Positions 35,902 through 45,342 are shown, counted from the stretch's first letter. The stretch: DNA of 64,000 bases from Planococcus sp. MSAK28401 (GCF_018283455.1 NZ_JAAMTH010000001.1:681501-745500); one strand, 5' to 3'. The notes: generated by a model not told the origin, from the sequence alone. Numbers and translations: made by a program.

Positions 35902-36954
35902 TTACGATTGTTGTGCTTCCTGCACGGCTTTTACGCTATTCGGATCGAAAAACTTATCGACTAAATCGTAGATGGTGATGAGTTCGTATAGAATCGTGAA
36001 TTCTGGCGGGAACAGCGTTGGGTGAAGTGCGTCATCTGCTGGCACGCGTTTACTGTTTTCCCAAAACAGATCGGTAATGCTTTTCAGTTGCTCTTGGTGT
36101 TTTTCGTGATCGAAATTGATGGAATGCCGCAAGTCGTCTGCAAGTGCCATAACGGCATCCATAATGATTTCCCGCTCGGCTTTTGTCCATTGGATTTGTT
36201 GGAACGGGGCGCGAAGCAAAGCATTCAAATGGTATTCGAAGTTATCTAGAAACAGCAATTGCCGTTCCGCCATCTGCAGCTCGGCTTCCCGGTTGCGAAC
36301 CCAAGGGTACAGGCTCGCTTCGTCGCGCTGATAATGAACCAATTTCTCGGTCTTGCGGATTTCAGTCGTCAGTTGCTTGACGATTTTTTTATCTTCCTGG
36401 AGGTTTGCATCTCCGTCGAAGAGGATGGTCCGGAAAGTATGTTCAAGCATGCTTCCGGCACGCCCGCTAATACTATGGATGCTTTTTAAGATAGCGGTGC
36501 TGTAATTTGGCGGGAACACAAGCATATTGACGGCGGTCGAGACGACCAGGCCGATCGTTGTCGTCCCTAAACGGATGAAGAACGAGAACAGGAAATTGTC
36601 ATGGATGACTTCTACCATCGCAACAGAAGTTAACGTCGCAACCAGCAAGCCGGCATGCAGATTGAGCCGGAAACACACCAGGATTGTGGCGACCGCGGCA
36701 AGCGTATAGGTAATCGGGGAATTCCCGAACAAGGTGATAAAGAACACGGCAAAAGCTGAACCGATAGCCGAAGCAGGGAAGCGGACCAGCCCTTTTTTTA
36801 TTGAATCACTGACGGTCGGTTCGATTGTCACAATCGCTGTGATGACCGCAAAGACAGGTGGCCAGTTAAACCATAGACAAATCGTGGCAGTCAAAAAGAT
36901 GGCCAACCCGGTTTTTATTATTCGACTGCCAGCGAATTGAAAGGATCGCATCAT
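35902..36954 (-). CDS. FUSC/aromatic acid exporter-like membrane protein (DUF939)
   Basis: 350 aa. The N-terminal ~165 residues form about six helices, with FNWPPVFAVITAIVTIEPTV as the family mark (ArAE/FUSC-like). The C-terminal half is soluble and helical (KIVKQLTTEIRKTEKLVH). In characterised relatives this family exports aromatic carboxylic acids; in Firmicutes the role is unproven. AAAGGAG lies before the ATG pair. Its upstream region holds two R copies shared with the divergent ABC operon. Confidence 0.88.
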   Translation of the reverse strand: MMRSFQFAGSRIIKTGLAIFLTATICLWFNWPPVFAVITAIVTIEPTVSDSIKKGLVRFPASAIGSAFAVFFITLFGNSPITYTLAAVATILVCFRLNLHAGLLVATLTSVAMVEVIHDNFLFSFFIRLGTTTIGLVVSTAVNMLVFPPNYSTAILKSIHSISGRAGSMLEHTFRTILFDGDANLQEDKKIVKQLTTEIRKTEKLVHYQRDEASLYPWVRNREAELQMAERQLLFLDNFEYHLNALLRAPFQQIQWTKAEREIIMDAVMALADDLRHSINFDHEKHQEQLKSITDLFWENSKRVPADDALHPTLFPPEFTILYELITIYDLVDKFFDPNSVKAVQEAQQS

Positions 36955-37015
36955 ATCCAGCCACTATCTCCTTTGCGTAGAATTTCTGTATTTTTAGTAT
37001 ATCATCTGTGTCGAG

Positions 37016-37102
37016 TGTCCCTGTGCACGGCACAATTTAGCAGGCGAAAAGCTTATACTGCTAGGCTTTCTTCATATAAGTGCCCCTGTGCACCACACAA
37101 TT
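37016..37102 (+). repeat. R repeat pair, 65-bp spacing, between divergent genes
   Basis: Copies at 37016 and 37081. The first has the perfectly palindromic core GTGC-ACG-GCAC. Lies between the FUSC-like and ABC genes, so here it is 5' of both. Confidence 0.92.
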
Positions 37103-37192
37103 CAAGTCGATTTCCATTAAATCGGTAAAAACTCCCAAATCACTTCAGTTGAATGTTAGAATTAACACATAATTAGCGTGAGGGGTTTTTAG

Positions 37193-37993
37193 ATGACTAG
37201 AGAAAACGATAAGGTGCTATCGATTCAGAATCTGACAATGAATTATGGCGGCAAGAAAGTGTTGAACGGCATCAATCTTGAAGTGGCAAGTGGCGAAATC
37301 ATCGGTTACATCGGGCCGAATGGAGCGGGCAAGAGTACGACGGTAAAAATCATGCTTGGGCTGATTGATGATTACCAAGGAAAAGTGGTGATCTTCGGGC
37401 AAGATATTGCGTCAGGCGACCCGTCTTACAAAAAGAAAATCGGCTATGTACCGGAAAATGCGGAAGCCTATGACAATTTAACGGCGATGGAGTATTTGGT
37501 ATTTACGGGAGAACTGTATGGCATGGGCCGTGACGCGGCGCATGCAAAAGCGGAGCGGCTGCTGGGGCAATTTGACTTGCAAGATGTCGGCCATTCCCGG
37601 TTGTCTTCATTTTCAAAAGGCATGAAGCAAAAAGTGCTGATCATCGCGAGCCTGCTTCATGATCCGGATCTATTGTTTTGGGACGAGCCGCTCAGTGGGC
37701 TCGATGCCAATAGCATGATGGTCATCCAGGAAATCCTGGCGCAATTGGCGGCGCAAGGAAAAACGATTTTTTATTCGTCACATATTATGGATCTCGTGGA
37801 AAAAATCAGCAATCGCATCGTGCTGCTGGTGAAAGGTGAAGTGGTGGCGGATGCGACGTTTGAAGAACTGCAGGAAATGAGTGAGGAAGGGTCGCTTTCC
37901 GGGATTTTCAATCAATTGACCGGGTTTACGGAGCATCGCAATAAAGCTAAGGACTTCGTGTCGATCGTACAGGGAGACGAGGAGTATGCGTGA
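37193..37993 (+). CDS. ABC transporter ATP-binding protein
   Basis: 266 aa. Walker A GPNGAGKST at residues 41-49, the signature SSFSKGMKQKV near 140, Walker B LLFWDEPLSGLD near 163 and the switch His in YSSHIMD. It is in the group of ATPases that energise drug, lipid or peptide exporters (CcmA/BcrA-like). The start has GAGGGG upstream. It overlaps the permease gene by 8 nt, so the two make a complete half-exporter pair. Confidence 0.93.
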   Translation: MTRENDKVLSIQNLTMNYGGKKVLNGINLEVASGEIIGYIGPNGAGKSTTVKIMLGLIDDYQGKVVIFGQDIASGDPSYKKKIGYVPENAEAYDNLTAMEYLVFTGELYGMGRDAAHAKAERLLGQFDLQDVGHSRLSSFSKGMKQKVLIIASLLHDPDLLFWDEPLSGLDANSMMVIQEILAQLAAQGKTIFYSSHIMDLVEKISNRIVLLVKGEVVADATFEELQEMSEEGSLSGIFNQLTGFTEHRNKAKDFVSIVQGDEEYA

Positions 37994-39626
37994 ATTCAAG
38001 TCACTGAAGTTCCTTGGAGCATTTAAAGGCATTTTTACTAGGTTTGGCGTCGATTATGCGGTGATGGAAAAGATACTGGAGATCAAATTGACGATGGACG
38101 AACGCCGCGTGCCGACGATTTTTGGCGAAAACGGCAAAAAGAAGAAGGAAGGCAACCAATTTCTAAAATCGTTGTGGATTTACGGGCTTTACAGTTTGAT
38201 TTTGATTCCGTTTTTGCTGCTCGGGGAAAATTATATGTATCAATTGAGCCTCGTTTTTGGCATGATTCTGTTCATTTTGATGACCTCAATGATTTCCGAC
38301 TTTTCCGTGGTGCTGCTGGATATTCGGGATAAGAACATTATCCAGACCAAGCCGGTCAATAAACAGACCATCGCGGCGGCGAAAATCGTCCACATCATGA
38401 TTTACATGACGTTTGTGGCGGGGGCTTTCACGACGATTCCATTCCTCGTCGGCCTGTTTCAGCACGGCATTGTCTTTTCATTGATTTTCCTCATTGAACT
38501 CGTGTTGACGATCTTATTGGTCGTTGTCCTGACGTCCTTGCTGTATTTATTCATCCTGCGCTTTTTCGACGGCGAAAAGCTGAAAGACATCATCAATTAC
38601 GTCCAGATTTTGCTGTCGGTCGGAGTTGTGGTGGGCTATCAAGTATTGATCCGGTCGTTTGAATTTGTTGATTTGAACATGACGTACGCGTTCAGCTGGT
38701 GGCATTTCCTCATTCCACCGCTGTGGTATGGGGCGCCATTTGAAGTGTTGTTGAACGGCAATACGTCGAGCCATTTCATCGCATTTACAATGCTCGCGTT
38801 GCTGGTGCCGGTCATCGCCATTTTTGGCTATGCCAAACTGATGCCGTCGTTTGAACGCAATCTTGAAAAGTTATTGAGCGACACGAAAACCCGCAAGAAA
38901 CCCAGGAATGGGCTGGATGAAATGGGCGCTAAATTATTATGCCGTTCGAATGAAGAACGCGTCTTTTACCGCTTCGCTGCATCGATGATGAAAAAAGAAC
39001 GCGAATTCAAACTGAAGGTGTTCCCGGTGCTCGGGATGTCGTTGTTCTTCCCGTTTCTCTTTATTTTTACGTATTCAGTAGACGGCGGCTTGGAAGAGAT
39101 ATCAAGCGGCAATATGTTCATGTTCATCTATTTCTGCAATGTCATCATTCCGAGCGTCGTGTTTATGCTGAAATTTTCGGAAGGCTATAAAGGCAGCTGG
39201 CTGTTTCGGGCGGCGCCGATTGAACAGGCATCAAGTGCCTACAGCGGCACCTTGAAAGCCTTCTTTGTGAAAATGTATCTGCCGGTTTTCCTGTTCTTGT
39301 CCATCGTCTTCATTTGGATTTTTTCGGCGAGAATTCTGCCGGATTTGGCAGCGGTATTGCTCGGCGGGCTTCTGCAAATATTAATCACCTATAGAATAGT
39401 GAATGAAGGCGAATTTCCGTTTTCAACTTCCTTCGAATTTGCCCAAGAATCAGGCGGCGCGAAGATGTTATTACTGACACTGATCACCGGCGCTTTTGTG
39501 GGCATGCATTTCCTCGCGAATGCGTTCGATTACGGCATTTATGTGTATGTCGTCGTGTTGTTGGCGGCTATAGGGATCGGCTGGCGCATGGTGTTTCCGA
39601 AAACGAAGGCAGTGGCTGCATTTTAA
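37986..39626 (+). CDS. ABC transporter permease
   Basis: 546 aa with about 12 hydrophobic helices in two blocks and a long cytoplasmic loop near residues 290-345 (ERNLEKLLSDTKTRKKPRN). No solute-binding domain, so it is likely an exporter that works with the ATPase gene upstream. The translation start at 37986 lies inside that gene behind GACGAGGAG. Substrate unknown. The stop codon is followed after 2 nt by an R pair. Confidence 0.88.
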   Translation: MREFKSLKFLGAFKGIFTRFGVDYAVMEKILEIKLTMDERRVPTIFGENGKKKKEGNQFLKSLWIYGLYSLILIPFLLLGENYMYQLSLVFGMILFILMTSMISDFSVVLLDIRDKNIIQTKPVNKQTIAAAKIVHIMIYMTFVAGAFTTIPFLVGLFQHGIVFSLIFLIELVLTILLVVVLTSLLYLFILRFFDGEKLKDIINYVQILLSVGVVVGYQVLIRSFEFVDLNMTYAFSWWHFLIPPLWYGAPFEVLLNGNTSSHFIAFTMLALLVPVIAIFGYAKLMPSFERNLEKLLSDTKTRKKPRNGLDEMGAKLLCRSNEERVFYRFAASMMKKEREFKLKVFPVLGMSLFFPFLFIFTYSVDGGLEEISSGNMFMFIYFCNVIIPSVVFMLKFSEGYKGSWLFRAAPIEQASSAYSGTLKAFFVKMYLPVFLFLSIVFIWIFSARILPDLAAVLLGGLLQILITYRIVNEGEFPFSTSFEFAQESGGAKMLLLTLITGAFVGMHFLANAFDYGIYVYVVVLLAAIGIGWRMVFPKTKAVAAF

Positions 39627-39628
39627 TG

Positions 39629-39715
39629 TGTCCCTGTGCATGACACAATTCGGAGGATAAAATCCTTAATGCAGCAGTATTTTGGTGAAAGAATGTCCCT
39701 GTGCACCACACAATT
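39629..39715 (+). repeat. R repeat pair, 65-bp spacing, 3' UTR of ABC operon
   Basis: Copies at 39629 and 39694. The spacer has the shared core ATCCTTAATGCAGCAGTATT. The terminator follows at once. Confidence 0.95.
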
Positions 39716-39716
39716 T

Positions 39717-39748
39717 GACGCATCCGCGCTGGCGGATGCGTCTTTTTT
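39717..39748 (+). terminator. Terminator of the ABC operon
   Basis: GACGCATCCGC and GCGGATGCGTC with a short loop and six T. Confidence 0.92.
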
Positions 39749-39772
39749 CTATGCCCTGATGAATTGTGTGGG

Positions 39773-39794
39773 AATTGTGCGGTGCACAGGGACA
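39773..39794 (-). repeat. R repeat copy in reverse, after the terminator
   Basis: Complete reverse copy, preceded by a partial one (AATTGTGTGGG at 39762). With the forward pair it brackets the terminator, the same layout as at 27659-27838. Confidence 0.9.
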
Positions 39795-39882
39795 AGTCGG
39801 TTGTGTGAACCACCCCGAAACAGGGAACACTTTTATGTAGTAGTGTAATCCACTGATCGGATTGGAAAAGGAGAATGTTAAC

Positions 39883-42153
39883 ATGCCAGAAAAACGAGAT
39901 GAAATCATATTGCGAGGGCTTCGCGAAAATAATTTGAAAAATATCGATTTGAATATCCCGAAAGAGAAAATTAACGTATTTACCGGCTTGTCGGGTTCGG
40001 GGAAAAGTTCGGTCGTGTTCGATACCTTGGCGACTGAAAGCAGAAGGCAGATGACCTTGAACTATCCGCTGTATATCCGCCACCAGATGCCGAGGTACGA
40101 GCGGCCGCATGCCGACTTGATGCAGCATTTGAGCCCGGTAGTGGTTGTGGAACAAAAGCCGGTCAGGGGCAATTCGCGCTCGACGGTCGGTACGTATATG
40201 GACATCGACCCGCTGATCCGGCTGTTGTTCTCGAGAATCGGCAGTCCGCCGATCGGCTCGGCGACAGAGTTTTCGAGTGAAAGTTCGTTTGGCAACTGTC
40301 CGGAATGCAATGGCTTCGGGGAAGTCGTTACGCCGGATATCCACAAGCTGATCGATCACACGAAATCGATCCGGGAGTCCGCGGTGCGCTTCAAGCCGCT
40401 TGCGCCTCCTGGTTGGCAAGGCAGGTGGATGAGGGACGGCGGATTGTTCGATCCCGATCTTCCCATCAAAGATTTCACGGAAGAAAAATACAATCTGCTC
40501 GTATACGGGCCGCCGGAAGGACAACGTGCATTTAGCACTTATTATTACAAAGAAGGCGATCGCGACATCGAATGGGACGGCCTGCTTCCGAGGTTTATTC
40601 GCCTGTACATCAACCGGGACCTGACGAAACTGAAAATCGTCTCCCAGGAAGACGTCTTGGCGCTGACGACGCGTACCCCGTGCCCAGTTTGTGAAGGTTC
40701 GGGACTCAATCCGAGAGTGTTGGAGTGCAAAATCAACGGCTTGAACATCGCCCATTACGCCCGTTTGGAATTAACGGAACTGCTCGGTGAACTAGAGAAA
40801 ATCGGCGACCCGATCGGCAAGTCGATTGCCCAACAGGCGCATCCGAGCGTGAAACAGCTGGTCGGTTTGGGGCTCGGTTATTTGAGCCTGTCACGTAAAA
40901 TGGGCACCTTGTCCGGCGGGGAAGCGCAGCGCGTGAAAATCGCGCGCCACCTAGGCAGTAGCTTGAACAATATCACCTATATTTTCGATGAGCCGAGTGC
41001 CGGTTTGCATCCCGAAGAAATCAATATGTTGACGCATATGCTGGAAAGTTTGCGGGACAATTACAATACCGTCGTCGTCATCGAACACAATCTGGCGGTC
41101 ATCAAGACGGCGGATGAAATCATCGAAATGGGCCCGGGCGCAGGCAGAAGCGGCGGTGAAGTGGTGTATCAAGGCGGGCAGGAAGGCCTGAGAAAAGCTT
41201 CCGCTCTCACTGACTTGGACCACACCGTAACGGTGAATGAACAGCCGAGAACATCCGAAAATACGTTTTCGATCAAACATGCTTCGGATAATAATTTGAA
41301 AAATGTCAGCGTGGAAATTCCACAAAATGCCCTCGTCTCGGTGTGCGGTGTTTCCGGTTCCGGAAAAAGCTCATTGATGTTCGGCGCATTTACCGGCAAT
41401 TATCCCGAAACGATTGCGGTCGGGCAAGGCAGCATCGGCACGTCCAGCCGTTCAACGCTCGCGACCTATATGGGCATCATGAGCGACATCCGGTCGATCC
41501 TGGCAAAACAAACCGGACAGCCGGCGGGCTTGTTCAGTTTTAATTCATTGGGCGCTTGCCCCGTATGTGAAGGCAAAGGCATCACCACGCCGAATGTCGC
41601 GTTTGCGGATCCCGTGACGGTAACCTGTGAAGCGTGCGGTGGCACGCGGTATTCAGATGAAGCTTTGTCGTATCGTTATAAAGGAAAAAACATTGTGGAA
41701 ATTCTGGAGCTGACGATCGACGAAACGAACGAGTATTTGGAAATGCCGAAAATCGTCAAAAAAGTGGATACTTTAAAAGATGTTGGTTTAGGCTATCTGA
41801 CACTTGGACAAACGACAGGTTCCTTAAGCGGAGGCGAAGTGCAGCGTTTGAAGTTGGCGAGCCATCTGAAAAAAGAAGGGCAGATCTATTTATTGGACGA
41901 ACCATCACTCGGTTTGCATGCGCGAGACAATGCTCATTTGTTAGACGTCTTCCAAAGACTGGTCGACAAAGGCAATTCGGTCATCCTCATCGAGCACAAC
42001 CTGAACTTGATCGCAGCGAGCGATTGGGTCATCGAAATGGGCCCGAGCGGCGGCAAAAAAGGCGGCGAAGTGCTGTTTGAAGGCACGCCGAAAGAGATGC
42101 TTCAAGCGGACACTTTGACCGCGAAATGGTTGAGAAATGGGGTTGAGGGATAG
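39883..42153 (+). CDS. UvrA-like ABC ATPase (UvrA2 type)
   Basis: 756 aa, clearly shorter than UvrA (about 950 aa), the length of UvrA2/DrrC-type proteins that lack the UvrB-binding region. Both ATPase halves are complete: GLSGSGKSS at residues 35-43 with LSGGEAQRVKIARHL, and GVSGSGKSS near 490 with LSGGEVQRLKLASHL. Zinc-type cysteine pairs occur in CPECNGFG, CPVCEGSG and CPVCEGKG. These proteins give tolerance to DNA-binding drugs. ATG 39883 has AAAAGGAG upstream. Not in an operon with uvrB. Confidence 0.92.
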   Translation: MPEKRDEIILRGLRENNLKNIDLNIPKEKINVFTGLSGSGKSSVVFDTLATESRRQMTLNYPLYIRHQMPRYERPHADLMQHLSPVVVVEQKPVRGNSRSTVGTYMDIDPLIRLLFSRIGSPPIGSATEFSSESSFGNCPECNGFGEVVTPDIHKLIDHTKSIRESAVRFKPLAPPGWQGRWMRDGGLFDPDLPIKDFTEEKYNLLVYGPPEGQRAFSTYYYKEGDRDIEWDGLLPRFIRLYINRDLTKLKIVSQEDVLALTTRTPCPVCEGSGLNPRVLECKINGLNIAHYARLELTELLGELEKIGDPIGKSIAQQAHPSVKQLVGLGLGYLSLSRKMGTLSGGEAQRVKIARHLGSSLNNITYIFDEPSAGLHPEEINMLTHMLESLRDNYNTVVVIEHNLAVIKTADEIIEMGPGAGRSGGEVVYQGGQEGLRKASALTDLDHTVTVNEQPRTSENTFSIKHASDNNLKNVSVEIPQNALVSVCGVSGSGKSSLMFGAFTGNYPETIAVGQGSIGTSSRSTLATYMGIMSDIRSILAKQTGQPAGLFSFNSLGACPVCEGKGITTPNVAFADPVTVTCEACGGTRYSDEALSYRYKGKNIVEILELTIDETNEYLEMPKIVKKVDTLKDVGLGYLTLGQTTGSLSGGEVQRLKLASHLKKEGQIYLLDEPSLGLHARDNAHLLDVFQRLVDKGNSVILIEHNLNLIAASDWVIEMGPSGGKKGGEVLFEGTPKEMLQADTLTAKWLRNGVEG

Positions 42154-42166
42154 AGTGGCAGCGTTC

Positions 42167-42374
42167 TGTCCCTGTGCACGACACAATTCGGGAAGCAGAA
42201 ACCTTGATGCAGCGGTATTTCGATGTGGAAACGACCCTGTGCGCCACACAATTCTCGGGTTCAGAGAGCTTGTATTGATTCTCGCGTTGTCCCTGTGCAA
42301 GACACAATTTCAGCATGAGAAACCTTGATGCAGCAGCATTCTCCAGTCGAAACGCCCCTGTGCATGACACAATT
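42167..42374 (+). repeat. R repeat cluster, four copies
   Basis: Copies at 42167, 42232, 42288 and 42353: two 65-bp pairs joined at 56 bp. The spacers of both pairs share AAACCTTGATGCAGC, the best view of the conserved spacer core. The first copy starts 13 nt after the stop of the UvrA2 gene. Confidence 0.95.
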
Positions 42375-42484
42375 CACCCGATTCATTCCGGAAAACCGTT
42401 TTGCTGACTGGCAAAAACGGGAAGATAGAAAGCAAGAGGCACATATTGCCAGTGACTATTATCTTTCAGGAGGATGAAATCATT

Positions 42485-43297
42485 ATGGATGAACGCACAT
42501 TGAAGAAAACCCAACTGTTTACCGTCTTGAACTTGGTCGCTTATTTTGTGACGCTTGGCGTCAATTACTTGGGGTCGTCGGGGTTCTTTAACGGCAACAC
42601 GCAAAAAGATATTTCGGACAAATACATGACGCTCATTTCGCCGGCGCCGTTTACGTTTTCGATTTGGGGCGTCATTTACACGCTCGTACTGGTGACGCTC
42701 GTTTATTTATTCATCAAGCGAAAAGACGATAGGGTCAGCCGGTTGGTGCTGTTGATCTCGCCTTTGTTCATCGCGAGTTCGCTGCTGAATATGGGCTGGA
42801 TTGTCGTATTTTCTTATGAATGGCTGGGAGTTTCGACACTATTGATTATAGGCTTGTTGTTTTCCTTGCTCTTTATTGTGAAAAGAATCTACAAACACCG
42901 TTCTGAGTTTCCGTCGTTACTGGCAGGGCTTGCGTTCACGTTGTACGGCGCTTGGGTATTTATTGCAACGATTGTCAACATTTCACTGTCCTTAGTGCAA
43001 TGGGGGTGGGACGGCTTCGGCATTTCCGATTCCGTCTGGACGCTCATCGTCTTAGGCGTTGCCGTCGTATTTGTGTTGTTTTACTTGTCTCGCTTTAAAA
43101 ACGCAGCGTTTCCGATTCCGATTGCCTGGGCATTCTTCGGCATCTATAGCGCCTATATGAACGGGACGCTCGACCCGGAGATGGCGGCGATTATTCAAGG
43201 AGCCTTATTGGCGGGCATTGTTATTTTCTTGATTGCTGTGGTGTGGACATTCTTTAAAAACGGTAAATCCCTTTTCCCGAAACATAAGATGGTTTAG
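42485..43297 (+). CDS. TspO/MBR-like tryptophan-rich membrane protein
   Basis: 270 aa with eight or nine helices. PAPFTFSIWGVIYTLVLVTL and LYGAWVFIATIVNIS are the motifs of the tryptophan-rich sensory (TspO/MBR) group in its longer bacterial form. The classic members bind porphyrins or sterols; for this long form no role is established. ATG 42485 has CAGGAGGATG upstream. It stands alone. Confidence 0.82.
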   Translation: MDERTLKKTQLFTVLNLVAYFVTLGVNYLGSSGFFNGNTQKDISDKYMTLISPAPFTFSIWGVIYTLVLVTLVYLFIKRKDDRVSRLVLLISPLFIASSLLNMGWIVVFSYEWLGVSTLLIIGLLFSLLFIVKRIYKHRSEFPSLLAGLAFTLYGAWVFIATIVNISLSLVQWGWDGFGISDSVWTLIVLGVAVVFVLFYLSRFKNAAFPIPIAWAFFGIYSAYMNGTLDPEMAAIIQGALLAGIVIFLIAVVWTFFKNGKSLFPKHKMV

Positions 43298-43405
43298 GAA
43301 GGAAAGCTTGTGTAATAAAAAATTGAGGGAATTGTAAGTTTGTTTAAATCCGAAAACATTCGGGAACAACTAGTGTCAGAATGATTTTCAGAGGAGGAAC
43401 TATTA

Positions 43406-44074
43406 ATGGCTAAAGTATTAGCAGTGCTATCAAGCGGACATAAGGACGCAGAAAATAATTACGAAACTGGCTGGTGGGCAGAAGAATTGTTCGCGCCGAT
43501 GGAAATTTTAAAAGATGCAGGACATGACGTGGAGCTCGCTTCACCAAAAGGCGGCAAACCGACGCTTGACGAAGTCAGCATCAGCGAAGATTATGATCCG
43601 GAAGGCAAGTACAAGAAAATGTACGAATCCGGCCTTGCGGACAACACGAAAAAATTATCGGATGTGGAGCCGAAAGAATACGATGCCATATTTATCGTCG
43701 GCGGACACGGGGCGATGTATGACCTCGCGGAAGACAAAACGCTTCACGGGATCATCAACGCTGTATACGACAACGGCAATATCGTGTCGGCAGTGTGCCA
43801 CGGACCGGCGCCGTTGATCTGGACGAAACGCCCAGACGGCCAAAGCATCATCGCTGGATTGGACGTCACTGGCTATCCAGAAGCTGTCGAACCAGAAGGG
43901 CTCCCAGAAATCCTGCCGTTCAGCTTGGAAGGCAAGATGAGCGAAGTGGCCAATTATACTGCTGACGAAAAAGTGGTATGGGGCAATGAGCAAGTGCTGA
44001 CGGGCCGCGACCCGTTTGCTTCTGAAGCATTGGCTGAGGAATTGGTCAAAGCATTGGATAAGAAAAACAACTAA
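43406..44074 (+). CDS. DJ-1/PfpI family protein, Hsp31-like
   Basis: 222 aa. The nucleophile elbow AVCHGPAPLI holds the reactive Cys; VGGHGAMYDL precedes it and the conserved acidic residue lies in ETGWWAEE near the N-terminus. This is the Hsp31/glyoxalase III-like branch, whose members act on methylglyoxal or as stress chaperones. AGAGGAGG lies before the ATG. Single gene with its own terminator. Confidence in the branch is moderate, in the superfamily high. Confidence 0.9.
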   Translation: MAKVLAVLSSGHKDAENNYETGWWAEELFAPMEILKDAGHDVELASPKGGKPTLDEVSISEDYDPEGKYKKMYESGLADNTKKLSDVEPKEYDAIFIVGGHGAMYDLAEDKTLHGIINAVYDNGNIVSAVCHGPAPLIWTKRPDGQSIIAGLDVTGYPEAVEPEGLPEILPFSLEGKMSEVANYTADEKVVWGNEQVLTGRDPFASEALAEELVKALDKKNN

Positions 44075-44105
44075 GTGATGAGCGGCAAGATCGCCATCTC
44101 CATAA

Positions 44106-44147
44106 GCAAGGCTTTGCAGCGTTCTCGTGCAAAGCCTTGCTTTTTTT
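44106..44147 (+). terminator. Intrinsic terminator
   Basis: GCAAGGCTTTGC and GCAAAGCCTTGC pair perfectly, followed by seven T. Confidence 0.92.
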
Positions 44148-44293
44148 ATTCGAATGAAGAAACTCATGCACCGGCTTTTCAAGGAAACTTTTCTCAGCAC
44201 CAGATGCGCGGGAGCGAAGTTATTTGAAGCAAGCAGAGGAAACTATTTTAAAGACCGAGCAGGAATATTTAAACAAAAATTCAGAAAAATATA

Positions 44294-44320
44294 TTGACAG
44301 CGCTTTCTTTTAAGTATAAC
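44294..44320 (+). promoter_or_regulatory. glpFK promoter with overlapping cre site
   Basis: TTGACA at 44294 and TATAAC at 44315 (15-bp spacer) make a plausible promoter. TTGACAGCGCTTTCT (44294-44308) fits the CcpA cre consensus WTGNAANCGNWNNCW with one mismatch, so CcpA would block the -35 region when glucose is present. Confidence 0.65.
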
Positions 44321-44362
44321 TTATAGATAACAAGTTAAGAGTTGTGTTGGAGACCCGGAGAT

Positions 44363-44424
44363 TCGCACATTAATGAGTACTTCTATCGAGGAGAACTTTC
44401 ATTAATTGCGGATTTTTTTAATGG
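44363..44424 (+). promoter_or_regulatory. glpFK leader hairpin/terminator (possible GlpP target)
   Basis: In the leader, CGCACATTAATGAG and CTTTCATTAATTGCG pair with one bulge and are followed by a run of T, i.e. a terminator placed before glpF. In Bacillus the glp leaders are controlled by the antiterminator GlpP; its action here is inference. Confidence 0.6.
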
Positions 44425-44469
44425 GCATTAACACAGCTGTTGCTTTAAAAGGAAGGGAAGTGTTAAGCG

Positions 44470-45309
44470 ATGTCAGAGTTTTTAGCAGAATTGATCGGGA
44501 CCATGATCTTGATTATTTTCGGCGGCGGTGTAGTGGCGGGTGTGGTCTTGAAAGATTCCAAGGCTGAAGGCAGCGGGTGGGTCGTCATCACGATTGCGTG
44601 GGGGCTGGCCGTAACCATGGCAGTATATGCAGTGGGCAGTTTTTCAGGAGCCCATGTCAATCCGGCGGTAACTTTTGGGTTGGCTTCAGTAGGAGAATTT
44701 CCATGGTCGAAAGTTCCAATGTATATTCTCGCTCAAATGATCGGCGCGATTATCGGCGCAGTAATCGTCTTTTTGAATTATTTGCCGCATTGGAAGATTA
44801 CGGAAGATCAAGGAGCGAAATTAGCTGTATTCTCCACGGGTCCCGCTGTTCGAAGCCCGTTTTCGAATTTAGTCAGTGAGATCATCGGAACTGCCGTTTT
44901 GGTGATGGGCTTGTTGTTCATCGGCGCCAATGATTTTACAGATGGCTTGAATCCTTTGATTGTTGGAGCTTTGATTATTGCGATCGGCATGTCACTCGGC
45001 GGCGCTACAGGCTATGCCATCAATCCGGCACGAGATCTTGGCCCCCGCATTGCGCATGCTTTTCTTCCTATTCCTGGAAAAGGTAGTTCAGATTGGAGTT
45101 ATGCCTGGGTTCCAGTTGTTGGGCCGATTTTCGGCGGTATTTATGGCGCGGTGTTCTATAAAGCTTTCTTCACGAGTGATTACGGCCTGCTGTTCTGGGG
45201 GTTAAGCGTAGTCATGGCCGGTATTTTGATCGGGGCGACAAGCGCCGAATTGAAAAAAGGGCATACGGTAGCGAATGAAATCGAAGACACTTTAGTAGAT
45301 GACAAATAA
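44470..45309 (+). CDS. glpF: Glycerol uptake facilitator
   Basis: 279-aa aquaglyceroporin in the cell membrane with six helices and two half-helices. The two pore motifs are HVNPAVTFG and AINPARDLG; the Asp after the second NPA is the mark of glycerol-conducting members. AAGGAAG lies upstream. First gene of the glpF-glpK operon, with glpK starting 33 nt after its stop. Controlled by the cre-overlapped promoter and leader hairpin upstream. Confidence 0.96.
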   Translation: MSEFLAELIGTMILIIFGGGVVAGVVLKDSKAEGSGWVVITIAWGLAVTMAVYAVGSFSGAHVNPAVTFGLASVGEFPWSKVPMYILAQMIGAIIGAVIVFLNYLPHWKITEDQGAKLAVFSTGPAVRSPFSNLVSEIIGTAVLVMGLLFIGANDFTDGLNPLIVGALIIAIGMSLGGATGYAINPARDLGPRIAHAFLPIPGKGSSDWSYAWVPVVGPIFGGIYGAVFYKAFFTSDYGLLFWGLSVVMAGILIGATSAELKKGHTVANEIEDTLVDDK

Positions 45310-45342
45310 GAATTGAAGATAAGACCATTTGAGGAGGAATAA

